This document shows, one piece after another, positions 55,161 to 64,000 of a stretch of DNA of 64,000 bases. The translations under genes and the position numbers were made by a program. How positions within the stretch are numbered: the stretch's first letter is position 1; every line of letters begins with the position of its first letter. Under the pieces are notes generated by a model that searched no databases, was not told where the DNA came from, and saw only the letters and a list, made by a program, of their open reading frames with translations. Source of the DNA: Imbricaverruca yamaguchii (lineage: Eukaryota; Arthropoda; Thecostraca; Neoverrucidae); the NCBI GenBank assembly GCA_034440575.1, contig JAOTOL010000432.1:1-64000 (forward strand), read 5' to 3'.

Positions 55161-56419
55161 GTACTGCTATGAAACAGGTGTGGCGTATGCCATTTCATTG
55201 TTGTTCAGGAGGCCTATGATCATTGATTTGAAAGAACGATGTACAAAGTCTCTGCTCCACGAACATCGATTGTGATCCTTCATCCATGCTCTGAATCGGA
55301 AACAGTACATAAGCCGACTAGGTCGACTACGCGGACGTGTAGGAGTGTTTTGAATCATCCAGATCTAGTTCTGAACGCATTGTTAGGGAATGCCGCCAAT
55401 ACATGCCTGACCACTTTTAGCACCCCATGTCTGACCGCTTTCCAGTCCATCCGCCGAATGTAACCTCCGAACTAGAGTTAAATTTTACATACTTTTTGGA
55501 TGGGTTAACCCCCACTTACGACTGGCGTGAGCCCATCTCCCCCAGTCCATAGACCTTCCTGTTACCTCCAGGCATTGCGTCTCCCATGTCGTTTTCTGGA
55601 AGTTCCACCCATGTTGCTGAGCTGGTACGGAGGTTCACAGATGCCTCCATAAAAGGAATGTCTGCCTCTCGCGTGCTCCTTATGGTCCTCTCGATCGTAA
55701 AAAGAAACGATTGTCCCCTTCCTTGCCTCCTATATCAAGGGCACTGCCGCATATAGAGGTGTTAAAAGGCCTTTCGGTCAATTAATTTTCGCATGCAGCA
55801 CCATAAGCCAAATGCTAAATTGGATGTACATTAAGGGACTCGACCACCCTCTCCCCCTTATTCGATCATGGCGACGACCACACTTCAGATACGTCCTTAC
55901 TGCATTTCGCCGTGGTAAGATGCTAGATCTCTGCCATATTTGACCTGTCCTACCCCGCTTTGTACGCTCTTCCGGGTATAATATGTGTATGAAAGGTATT
56001 GGAGATCCCTTCCGGGACTATGACGCTCTAAGTCTTGCACCTGCACGTCTTAAATCCTCATTTTATCCACCGTAATATGCATACGCTGCGTATATTCGAC
56101 AGCGTGTTAGCGGCTTGGCCCGCATTAAGTGGTACCCCTGAGACATCATATAAGGACCTGCGCAGAAAGCTGCGCAGTAGGGATGACGCCACCTCATATA
56201 TCGCCTTGGTTGGGGTGTTGTCTGTGCTTAGTGGTAGGTTTATTTGGTAATTTAAGTGGCTAGTTTATTTGGTAATCGTAAGTACAACAACATGTTTGGT
56301 GGATGTTTTATTCAATCTCGCATTCATTTTTAGTGGTATTTTTGTTCCTTCCGTATGTTTGTGTCGGGGTACACGTGGAGCCCGTTCTATGTAGTATGAA
56401 TCCGGAGTGCAAAAATGTA
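55161..56419. other. No gene recognised
   Basis: Part of the spacer between the two inverted long CR1 copies. Overlapping short frames only. No RNA gene seen. Confidence 0.5.
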
Positions 56420-56472
56420 TTAAGAGATGAAATCTCTTAAGAAGTGCCTTAATTCTCACCCTGTTCATGACA
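56420..56472 (+). repeat. ~50-bp direct repeat with hairpin, copy 1
   Basis: TTAAGAGAT, loop GAA, ATCTCTTAA (9-bp perfect stem), then AAGTGCCTTAATTCTCACCC. The same sequence in the same orientation is at 60,242-60,291, on the other side of the minus-strand CR1 copy E. Confidence 0.85.
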
Positions 56473-56603
56473 CACTTTATGCACATGAATGTCTAATAGT
56501 GCTACGAAGTCCAACACTGTTTCGCCAGTGTGCTGCTGGATTTGGAAATGTCCCAAGCAGTGTGTGTTGAATATGGATATGTTCAAATACAAGTAATATG
56601 ATC

Positions 56604-59600
56604 AAGACATAAAGACATAAAAAATTAGTGCAACTATGAGCCACAAGGGCCCTTCTTGGTTGCACTCTGTACACTGAACCAGTTGCCCACCAAATCTGTC
56701 AATCGGCCCTCCCGGTAATACTGAAAAGCAAGCTCTCTATTCTTATAAAAACATAAAGACATAAAAGATTAGTGCAACTATGAGCCACAAGGGCCCTTCT
56801 TGGTTGCACTCTGTACACTGAACCAGTTGTCCACAAAGTCTGCCAATCAGCCCTCCCTGTAATACTGAAAAGCAAGCCCTCTATTCTTATAATGATTGTC
56901 TATGCTGTTTTTAAAGATGTTCAATGTGCTGCTACTGACAATGTATTCTGACAGCTGGTTCCAGTGTTACACTACCCTGTGGGTGAAGAAAGTTTGCCTT
57001 AACCTTGTTCTGCTGTGGTTAACTTTAATTTTGAATTTATGACCTCTAATTGCATCATTTCTGTTCAATTCAAACATTTCCCCAAGGTACAAACATTTCC
57101 ACACCATGGAGAAATTCAAAGACCGCGATGAGATCTCCTCTCAGCCTTCTATATCTAAGTGAGAACATATTCAATTTCTTCAATCTTTCCTCATATGCCA
57201 GGTTGCTTATGCCATTAACCATTTTTGTAGCCCTCTTTTGTACTCTCTCTAAAAGCCAACAATCTTTTTCATAGCTAGGAGACCAAGCTTGGATGCAGTA
57301 TTCCAAATGTGGCCTGACATATGCACAGTGAAGCTTCCTGATCACTTCCTCACTTCTGTATGATACATTCCTATTTATTGCCCCGAGCATTCTCAGTGCC
57401 TTCTTCCTGGTTTCCTTGGTCTGTTCTGATGCCCCCAGTTTTGTGTTTAGAATAACACCAAAATCCTTCTGTTGAGTCACTGATAGCACTTGGCCACCCA
57501 TCAAGTATGGAGCCTTCATATGCTGCTTACCTACATGCATGATTTTCCTCTTATCAAAGTTAAATTTAATTTGCCATTCATCGGACCACTTCACAAGTTC
57601 GTCTAAGTCTTTTTGCAGCAAGATATGCTCATCCTGACCTGTTATTGCCCTAAAGACCTTCAAATCATCTGCAAATTTCAAAACTTTACTGCTTAGGCCA
57701 CTTTCAATGTTATTTACAAATATAATGAACAGTAATGGCCTAGTACTGACCCCTGGGGACTCCACTAAGAACATTTTGCCATGATGACTTTGTACCATTT
57801 AGCATCACTCTTTACTGTCTATCTGGAAGCCACAACTCTATCCATTTTAAGATGCTACTTGCAATACCATGGGACTGAAGCTGTATCATTAACCGTTTAT
57901 GGGGTACCTTGTCCAAGAGGTTTGTGAGACATGATCGTCCTTTTCTAAACCCATGTTGAGTATCTTGAATCAATCTGCTACCTTCCAGATAACTAACTAT
58001 TCTATCCTTGATAATTGATTCGAGTACCTTGCAGACTAGGGATGCGAGACTTATTGGCCTATAGTTTTCAACTTTCCCTCTTTCTCCTTTCTTGAAAATA
58101 GGAACTACATTTGCCCTTTTCCAATCGGTTGGAATTTCATTATGTGAAACTGCTCTACAAAATATTATACTAAGTGGAAATGCCAGTTCCTTTTCAGTTT
58201 CCTGCAACACCCTAGCATAAATTTCATCAAGTCCTGCTGCCTTATTTGGCTTTATTTTCCTGATATGATTGTAAACAACATCACTATGAATGAAATCAAC
58301 ATCATTTGTCAGATCCCATGTCACTGAACTATGGTGTACGGTCGGCAGATTGGTCATATCTTCCAATGCAAACACTGATTTGAACTGCTTACTCAGCTCC
58401 TCAACCATCTCACTATCCTCACCCAATGTAGTCCTGTTTACTTCCAGTGGACCAATTGTGCTAGAAACTTTACTCAGCTTGTAGAAACTAAAGAACTTTT
58501 TACTGTCCCCATTACAGTTTCTAGCTAAATCCAGTTCTCTTGCTCGATTTGCTGCTCTGGTTTTTTGCTTCACAGTGTCTCTAGCTTTTCAATACTCCTT
58601 TAGATTAACAACATTTCAGGCTTCTTTAAAAACTCTAAATGCAGTTTTCTTAGCCTTAATTGCTTTTATCACGTCTGGTGTATGCCATGCTGGCTTTCCT
58701 ACCCTTCTTTTGAGTCTTTGCTTTTGGGGGACATGTCTAATCTGAGTTTCCTTCAAGTAAGGTTTGAACTTTTCCCACATTTCACAGGCATTTAAATTGG
58801 AGAATTCTTCTTCCCATCTGATGGCACTTAAAGCCGCTCTCATACCGTTAAAGTCTGCTCTGTTGAAATTTGGAACCTTTACCAAATTATCCTCGATAAT
58901 TTCCCCTACATGTGCCTTGAATCTAACTATGTTATGGTCACTTTTTCCCAGAGTTTCACCTACAGTCAAGTCTTGAACCAAGTCACTTAAATCCGAGAGT
59001 ACAAGGTCCAAGAATGAACCATGCCTGGCAGGTTCCGATACAAACTGGTGTAAGAACAGGTCCTCTTCAAGGCATTTCCTAAACATTTTGCATGATGGGG
59101 AGCCAACACCAGCATTTTCATAACCTTTTAGATTAAAGTCACGGAGAATAAGGCACTTCCTCTTAAAGTTTCTACTGATTTCCTCACAAATCACCTTGTC
59201 AAGCTCCAGTTGCTGATAATGTGGCAGGGTTACTGATCGGTAGAAAGCTCCTATCCTAAGAGTATTGCTGTTGCCTTTTCCCACAGTGACATCAAGCCAA
59301 ATGGACTCCACAGACACATTTTTATCCCCACCTGCTACTTTTTGAGAACTGAATAAGCTATTCATATAGAGCATTACACCACCCCCTTTCATTGCTGGAC
59401 CCCTATTGCACGAAAACATATTGTATCCCTGGATCTCATAGTCCTGTAAATTATCTCCAAAAATACCCTTCACTGACCCATGCCTCCGTAATGCAAACAA
59501 AATCCGGTTCCTCAGGAACATGACACTTGAACCCATCAAATTTGGAACGGATACTCTGAGCATTAAACATCATACACTTAACAAATGCTCCACAACCACC

Positions 59601-60215
59601 TTTGGCTTTTTCATATTGAGGAGTTCTTTTATCACTAGATGAACTATAACTCTGTCCCATTGAGTTGCTGCTGTCCCTATTTGCAGACTTTGAGGTTCTA
59701 TTGCCTTGGCTGACACTATTGGAATATTCCTGAGTTGGCAATGCAATTTCATCCTTCCCCATCCCATTTCCTAGTTTCCCTGAAGGACATGCTCGTATAC
59801 TTTGCCTAACACATGGAACCCCTTCTCAGAAAAGTGCAGGCCATCCCTCTGATAGAGGTCCCATGATGCATAAAACCTGCTCCACTCGTCTACAAATGTA
59901 AAACCTAGCTCATGGCAGAGCTTTCCTACCCTGGGGTTAGCTGCCAGTGCCCTAGAGCTCCACTCAGGGGAGGCTCTAGCCCTAGGCAAAATTGGTGTTA
60001 CAATGACTATTGGTACCCTTCAGGGTGGCCAGAAGGGCCCTGTACTCCCACAGAAGCTCCTCACTCCTAGTATGACCTATGTTATTTACCCCTACATGCA
60101 CTATGACTGTGTTAAACTGGTGATCACTGGTGACCTGTGCCACCCAGGTACCAGGTCCTTCACCTTGGCACCAGGCCTGGTGATGCACCTCCTGTCCCTC
60201 CTACCTTTTTACTAC
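56604..60215 (-). mobile_element. CR1-type LINE copy E, 5'-truncated
   Basis: Minus orientation. The 3' end has AGACATAAAGACATAAAA-type tail sequence. About 145 bp of 3' UTR is present twice in tandem (56,604-56,750 and from 56,751). The C-terminal RT frame (57,798-57,070) has KFADDLKVFRAITGQDEHIL and PHLEYCIQAWSPSYEKDCWL; the RT fingers frame (58,573-57,812) has NYRPISLASLVCKVLESIIK; the endonuclease frame of 315 codons (59,563-58,616) has GKSDHNIVRFKAHVGE. ORF1 is cut before the GDS serine block near 60,215. Residues between TNLLD and KVPHKRL are missing compared with copy D (about 30 codons around DFSKAFD), removing a catalytic RT block. Confidence 0.9.
59771..60188 (-). pseudogene. CR1 ORF1 esterase-like fragment (copy E)
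   Basis: Minus frames with TVIVHVGVNNIG, LLWEYRALLATLKGT and, after a frame break near 59,985, SSRALAANPRVGKLCHELGF and QRDGLHFSEKGFHVLGKVY. The N-terminal GDS block present in copy D is absent because the element is 5'-truncated just upstream. Confidence 0.8.
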
Positions 60216-60241
60216 TACCTTACCTACTACTACCTTACCAT

Positions 60242-60291
60242 TTAAGAGATGAAATCTCTTAAAAAGTGCCTTAATTCCCACCCTGTATGAC
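60242..60291 (+). repeat. ~50-bp direct repeat with hairpin, copy 2
   Basis: Same 9-bp stem (TTAAGAGAT/ATCTCTTAA) and AAGTGCCTTAATTCCCACCC as at 56,420-56,472. It lies about 27 bp from the 5'-truncated end of CR1 copy E, separated by a CTACTACCTTACC-type simple repeat. Confidence 0.85.
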
Positions 60292-60626
60292 ACCAGAATC
60301 CATAGGCACAGGCTTTGTTGCCTTTAAAATTATTGTGATTAGGTTATGCTAGCATATTGTAGATAACTACAGATTTTCAGCCATCATCCATAGAATCAAT
60401 TTGGGTAGGCTTTATGCTATACAAAGCTTTATGCTATGCAACATCAGGTGTATTTATTATAAGTAATGCCATTAAACATCTTTTGCATTATTGCAGACAA
60501 GCTATCACTTAATATGTTAATCTTCATGTTGCATCCCTGCTGGCCAGTCATAAACAAATAGTGTTTTTGCAAGCAGATGTGTGTTTGATGGTGATTCTTT
60601 TCAACTTCCAGGTATGGTACCCTTCA

Positions 60627-60880
60627 CGATTGAAAACCCACAACCTTTCGATTGTGAGACAAGCAAATTACCCCTAATCTACTCATCCCCTGCCAGATAT
60701 GTGATGAAGGAGAATCTCAACACTTAATGCACTTTATTTAATACTCTTGGACACTGCAAATTGACAGACCATTGAAAACCAAACATTAACCATTGAGTCA
60801 TGTAGCATTGCCAATCTCACACAGATTGGCCATGGAAGAAGAGTAGCAACAGGGAAGACTCAAACCAACAGTCTTTGGAT
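60627..60880 (-). mobile_element. Two degenerate type 1 SINE fragments
   Basis: 60,627-60,696: inverse of a SINE head (GGGGATGAGTAGATTAGGGG, CACAATCGAAAGGTTGTGGG). 60,781-60,880: inverse of a SINE body and tail (GTTGCTACTCTTCTTCCATG, GTGTGAGATTGGCAATGCTA, CATGACTCAATGGTTAATG). An ~85-bp gap separates them; they could be one split copy or two copies. Confidence 0.7.
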
Positions 60881-61052
60881 TGTGCATGTTTCTGCATTAA
60901 TTGAACATGCATTCCGAAGAAGAACTACCTGCAGCCCCATAGGCCGCAAGGCTGGGAGTTCCTTGTGGTGCTCTTATTGATAAAGGCAGAGCTGTCAATG
61001 TCATATTTCTTATCAGCTGAAAAATTTGTTTTGGAAAATTCTGGTTTTCTGA

Positions 61053-61070
61053 TTAGGTTAGGTTAGGTTA
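61053..61070 (+). repeat. Short TTAGG tandem (arthropod-telomere-type unit)
   Basis: Three and a half copies of TTAGG (TTAGGTTAGGTTAGGTTA), with looser AGGTTA/TTAGGTTA phrases to about 61,145. TTAGG is the common arthropod telomeric unit, but such short runs are frequent in dispersed repeats and do not show a telomere. Confidence 0.7.
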
Positions 61071-61557
61071 TATTATGCAATAATATATTTCAAATATTAT
61101 GGTGCATTAGGTATATTAGTATAGGTCAGGTTACATTAGGTTATTTTGTATTTTGTGATTTTTTTACTGAGTAGTCCATAGACAAACCACACAGCTGCAC
61201 AACAGTTGTATCGTTATGTGCATGGCTGTGTTGCTCCAGCAGGGTTATTTGCTTAAATTGTTGCTCAAATTCCACTGCCACAATATTCAAAAGGGCCTTC
61301 TTGAAGCATCAGGGGTATAAACTGCAGACCTGTGCCTATGACATCATCAATTGTATGGAGCACTATGAACTTAAAAGTATTAATTTCCTGAGAAAATAAG
61401 TCATCGATAGTCCTAATCAAGCTATAGTCTTCATCAACTCTGAAAGCATGGTAATAAAAAATTAGAAAAAATCAGCATTTACCTTGATCATTACATTCAC
61501 CTGTTAAAAAATTATCTTATAGCAAAAATTATAACAAATTATAAGCATTTCCATTTG

Positions 61558-61827
61558 TTATGTTTGTAAAATTTGTTGCTGGCTATTTGATGTACTGGCT
61601 GAAGTTCTGTGGAGTTTACTAATTGTAAAAAAAAGCTTGTGATCGATATTATGTGGAATGTTGGCAGTTGCAAAACAAATAATAATTGCATCCCTGGCAC
61701 AATAGTCATGACCAGGATACAGTTCCTCCAATGGGTCATGTTTAGACAAGTATTCATCAACTTTGTTTCGTTTTCTAGAGCTTCGTTTTGAGGGTGCCAA
61801 ACAACGCTTCAGAGTGGAAATATCCAC
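61558..61827 (-). pseudogene. Possible hAT-related fragment
   Basis: The 89-codon minus frame has KRSSRKRNKVDEYLSKHDPL, then ATANIPHNIDHKLFFTISKL. A basic stretch followed by an [ACG]xxIPxxxxxxxxF block resembles the N-terminal region of hAT/CGGBP1-like proteins. It is short, without flanking conserved blocks, and lies close to the 5' end of PRPF39. Weakly supported. Confidence 0.3.
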
Positions 61828-61967
61828 GTGCCAGTGGTCTCAACTAGCAATATCTACAGAGCACCAATCTGAAGCAGATATCCCATCAAGTAGCTAGCAG
61901 TAGAAGAAATGTCCACCCAGCTGTCATCTGCTGGATCAAATGCCTGTGAACAGCCACCTGGGGAGAA

Positions 61968-62931
61968 ATGCCCATCGAACATCCACCTATGGGAGAAGCA
62001 CCTGCTGCACCTCCATTGGATGGGGAAGCCACCGTGCAGCCGCTGGTCGCGAACGAGACCTTCAGCGCCGACGTCTCGTTTGCAGACATTCTGGCAGAGG
62101 ATCAGCCACCTGTTACAGCTCCTGGCACTGACCAGGCATCCACTGCCTTCTCCAACTCTCTCAGGGAAGATTGTGGATCGATAAACGCCACTCCCACAGA
62201 CGATCCTAGCAGTGAACAATTCCAGCATTCCGCTGCTGGTGCTTTCAAACCTGCTGTCGACTCTGCCGAGGCCACTGCAGACTCGGAAGTAGCATCCAAT
62301 GAGGTCGTCATGACAACAGGAGGTTCGACGGCTTCGAACTTCGGTCCAGGGGTGGTGACGGCACCGGCAAGGGATGCCCCGCCGCCGGAGGATGTCAGGG
62401 TTATCCCGTGTGACGCCGAGCCAATCACAGTGTACGTGAGCGCGGGCGCCACAGATGACGAGGCCAGTGAGCCGGTGGTGATCTGGCCAAAGCCTGCCCC
62501 CATCTCGCCAGCAGCCGGGGCTGCGGTGAGGCCATCGCCTCTCATATCGGGTGCGGTGGCAGTGGCTATGTCCCAGCAAGCCTCTGCATCAGTCTCGACC
62601 AAGGCGACAGCTGCTGAACAAGCAGTATCTGCTACCAAGCCAGCCTCTGCAGCAGCTACCACGAAGCCAGCCTCTGCAGCAGCTGCCACAAAGCCTGCCT
62701 CTGCAGCAGCTGCTGCCAAGCTGGTCTCTACATCAGCTACCGCCAAGCCGGCCTCTGCAGCAGCTGCCACAAAGCTACACTCTGCAGCAGCTGCTGCGAA
62801 GGCAGGTGCAGCCAAACCAGGCTACTAAGAACAAAGAGTTGACCGAGTTGGAGAAGCTGTGGAAGCCAGTGAAGGAGAGTCCAGCTGACTTTACGGCATG
62901 GACGCTGTTGATCCAGTACTCGGAGGCGCAG
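61968..62931 (+). CDS. PRPF39: PRPF39, 5' coding part (N-terminal region plus start of the HAT-repeat domain)
   Basis: Pre-mRNA-processing factor 39 is a nuclear U1 snRNP-associated protein built of HAT (half-a-TPR) repeats that helps 5' splice-site recognition. Diagnostic here: KNKELTELEKLWKPVKESPA and DFTAWTLLIQYSEAQ at about 62,827-62,931, ending at a good donor CAG|GTGATT (intron from 62,932). Upstream, a 286-codon frame from ATG 61,968 is acidic, then Ala-rich (KPASAAA repeats), and looks like a disordered N-terminus, but it stops at TAA 62,826-62,828 in a different frame from the HAT part. A one-base shift near 62,800-62,825 is needed. An earlier ATG at 61,909 is in the HAT frame but leaves the 61,968 frame. 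Start and junction are therefore uncertain; the gene identity is secure. Confidence 0.8.
62630..62800 (+). repeat. 27-bp coding minisatellite in PRPF39
   Basis: About six units of AAGCCAGCCTCTGCAGCAGCT plus six variable bases, encoding K-P-A-S-A-A-A-(A/T)-(A/T/K). The period is a multiple of three, so unit gain or loss keeps the frame; the frame conflict in the exon lies at the right edge of this array. Confidence 0.85.
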
Positions 62932-63888
62932 GTGATTTGTTGGCTGGTTATTTGGGCGAGGCAATGAAGAGTGCATGAACCCTGTTGACTCTGCATTTCC
63001 AATTTTTATGTTGGCATGACGAGGAAGTTTACTTCCGTTTTCCTGGCCGTATGGCTCGGAATGGGCCTGTTCACATATAGGTTAGGTTGGAGTGCAGCTA
63101 GCACATTTTTAAGAATACAGTGGCGTTTCAAAGCAATATGTCTTGTATCATTCCTTCAATCGAACAGACAATAGTGAGCTTTGTATATTTTGTGACTGGG
63201 ATTTACAGTACAACTTAAAATGACTGGACGTGTTGTGCAGCATTCTTCATGCTGCTTCTTACTTTCGTCGCCCCCCAGCGCTGCATATGTGTTCGTCTAA
63301 TTTGGGGCATTTGATGATACCCTAGTATATTTGATGCGAATTAGTGAAAATATTCGCATAGTTTGTCCGTACTATGGACGTAACCCGGCGACCTGTGTCT
63401 TCACAGAATGTGTGTTGTGCTCCCCGCAGTGGGGGTCAGCCTCGTTACCCGGCTGGCCAGGGAAGTTAGCGCTCCCTCGGTGTACACAGCCACCCCGATG
63501 GGGTTGTGGAAACCCGGGGAGGTGTTTCCGGGGACTCGTCAGTCCCCATCGTCCATCCCTGTCTTCTAATTCCATTAGCCACCCCGTGCCAGCAACCTTT
63601 CGTATACCTTTCATCCAAGCCTGCAGCACCAACCCCGTCCCTCGTCACGAGCAGGTAAGCCAGCTTACAATAGCCTACCCGTAATATCCCCCACCAGTGA
63701 AGATGGATAGCAAGCTATGATAGCAATACCGTAAATTGATTACAATTCAGTTATGGGCGCAAAATGACCCTAGATGTCGATGCGCCCCTAAACTCAATCC
63801 ACCACCAATGTGTGTTGTGCTCTGCCGCCAGTCGGGCGGTGATTATCCCTTGATCTCTGTGTCGGTGACACCAAGCTGTGATGGGCAG
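62932..63888 (+). other. PRPF39 intron, 957 bp
   Basis: Donor GTGATT at 62,932; acceptor ATGGGCAG ending at 63,888. The acceptor was chosen because it joins YSEAQ (phase 0) to [18 protein letters not shown], matching the usual spacing in the PRPF39 family. The polypyrimidine tract before it is weak. The intron holds the 384-bp insertion at 63,423 and an AGGTTAGGTTGG phrase near 63,077. Confidence 0.75.
63423..63806 (+). mobile_element. 384-bp non-autonomous retroelement with the I-clade LINE 3' end
   Basis: A perfect 16-bp duplication AATGTGTGTTGTGCTC lies at 63,407-63,422 and 63,807-63,822. The last ~60 bp (TTATGGGCGCAAAATGACCC, then TCGATGCGCCCCTAAACTC) are nearly identical to the end of the LINE at 43,807-43,850, followed by a CCACCACCA tail. 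The GC-rich start (CCGCAGTGGGGGTCAGCCTC) recalls a LINE 5' UTR. No clear A/B boxes were found, so it is more likely an internally deleted LINE or a LINE-parasitic short element than a tRNA SINE. Small open frames inside are not meaningful. Confidence 0.88.
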
Positions 63889-64000
63889 TGTTTTATGGAG
63901 GACATCCGCGGCGTGCTGGATGCCTTCCTCGACCGCTACCCATACTGCTACGGCTATTGGAAGAAGTACGCCGACCTGGAGAAGAAGCGCGGCACAATGG
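63889..64000 (+). CDS. PRPF39: PRPF39, next exon (HAT repeat), cut by the window end
   Basis: In phase with the previous exon: [20 protein letters not shown] then [17 protein letters not shown]. The [15 protein letters not shown] block is highly characteristic of PRPF39 and carries the HAT-motif aromatic residues (W, Y). The exon continues beyond 64,000. No stop or frameshift in the visible part. Confidence 0.92.

Noticed and set aside
61053..61145. Telomere or chromosome end
   Set aside because: Only three and a half TTAGG units, inside a region followed by a normal gene.
62102..62815. 237-codon minus-strand frame opposite PRPF39
   Set aside because: It is the antisense of the Ala-rich exon, kept open by the 27-bp repeat and GC bias.
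63331..63684. 117-codon plus frame in the PRPF39 intron
   Set aside because: It crosses the boundary of the 384-bp inserted element and has no recognisable content.

Overview
The window is animal nuclear DNA, almost entirely intergenic and rich in repeats. The clearest host gene is the 5' part of PRPF39, a U1 snRNP-associated splicing factor. It sits at the right edge (about 61.9-64.0 kb, + strand) and has one intron inside the window. The intron, CR1- and I-clade LINEs, a mariner, tRNA-derived SINEs and short TTAGG-type repeats suggest an invertebrate, probably an arthropod. Order and species cannot be told from the sequence alone. No rRNA, functional tRNA, CRISPR, operon or bacterial-type gene was seen.

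Left part (1-14.7 kb): a decayed I-clade LINE ORF1 runs off the left edge. It is followed by a tRNA-like SINE, a ~275-bp tandem satellite split by a 954-bp Harbinger-like MITE with TTA duplications, a 67-bp tandem repeat with E-box motifs, two perfect hairpins, and a broken copy of a conserved uncharacterised ORF (12.9-13.8 kb) whose halves lie on opposite strands. Middle-left (14.7-30 kb): two nearly identical 988-bp blocks lie 9,263 bp apart. A ~1.97-kb palindromic foldback-like element (17,848-19,812) has arms made of ~148-bp tandem units, and a SINE is inserted in one arm. A second palindromic region (21.3-23.8 kb) has an inverted repeat flanked by ~21-bp minisatellites in opposite orientations.

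Middle (30-38 kb): three tRNA-headed SINE families with similar 3' tails, and a decayed hAT-type (ZNF862/KIAA1586-like) transposase gene on the minus strand. The latter is split by a 1,301-bp mariner with TA duplications and a D,D34D transposase carrying one frameshift. Next come a ~21-bp minisatellite (37.9-38.3 kb) and a CR1 remnant.

Right part (39-60 kb): an I-clade LINE (39,496-43,861) has a 16-bp target duplication but has lost its endonuclease region and carries a SINE. Six CR1-type LINE segments follow, two of them long copies in opposite orientation around a ~2.2-kb spacer. One CR1 copy holds a ~220-bp near-perfect hairpin.

Right edge (60-64 kb): SINE fragments, TTAGG repeats, then PRPF39. 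Its Ala-rich N-terminal reading frame does not join the conserved HAT-repeat frame without a one-base shift. Its first visible intron holds a 384-bp element with a 16-bp target duplication, which has the same 3' end as the I-clade LINE. The main story is nested transposition: SINE in LINE, SINE in foldback, mariner in hAT, MITE in satellite, LINE derivative in a host intron.
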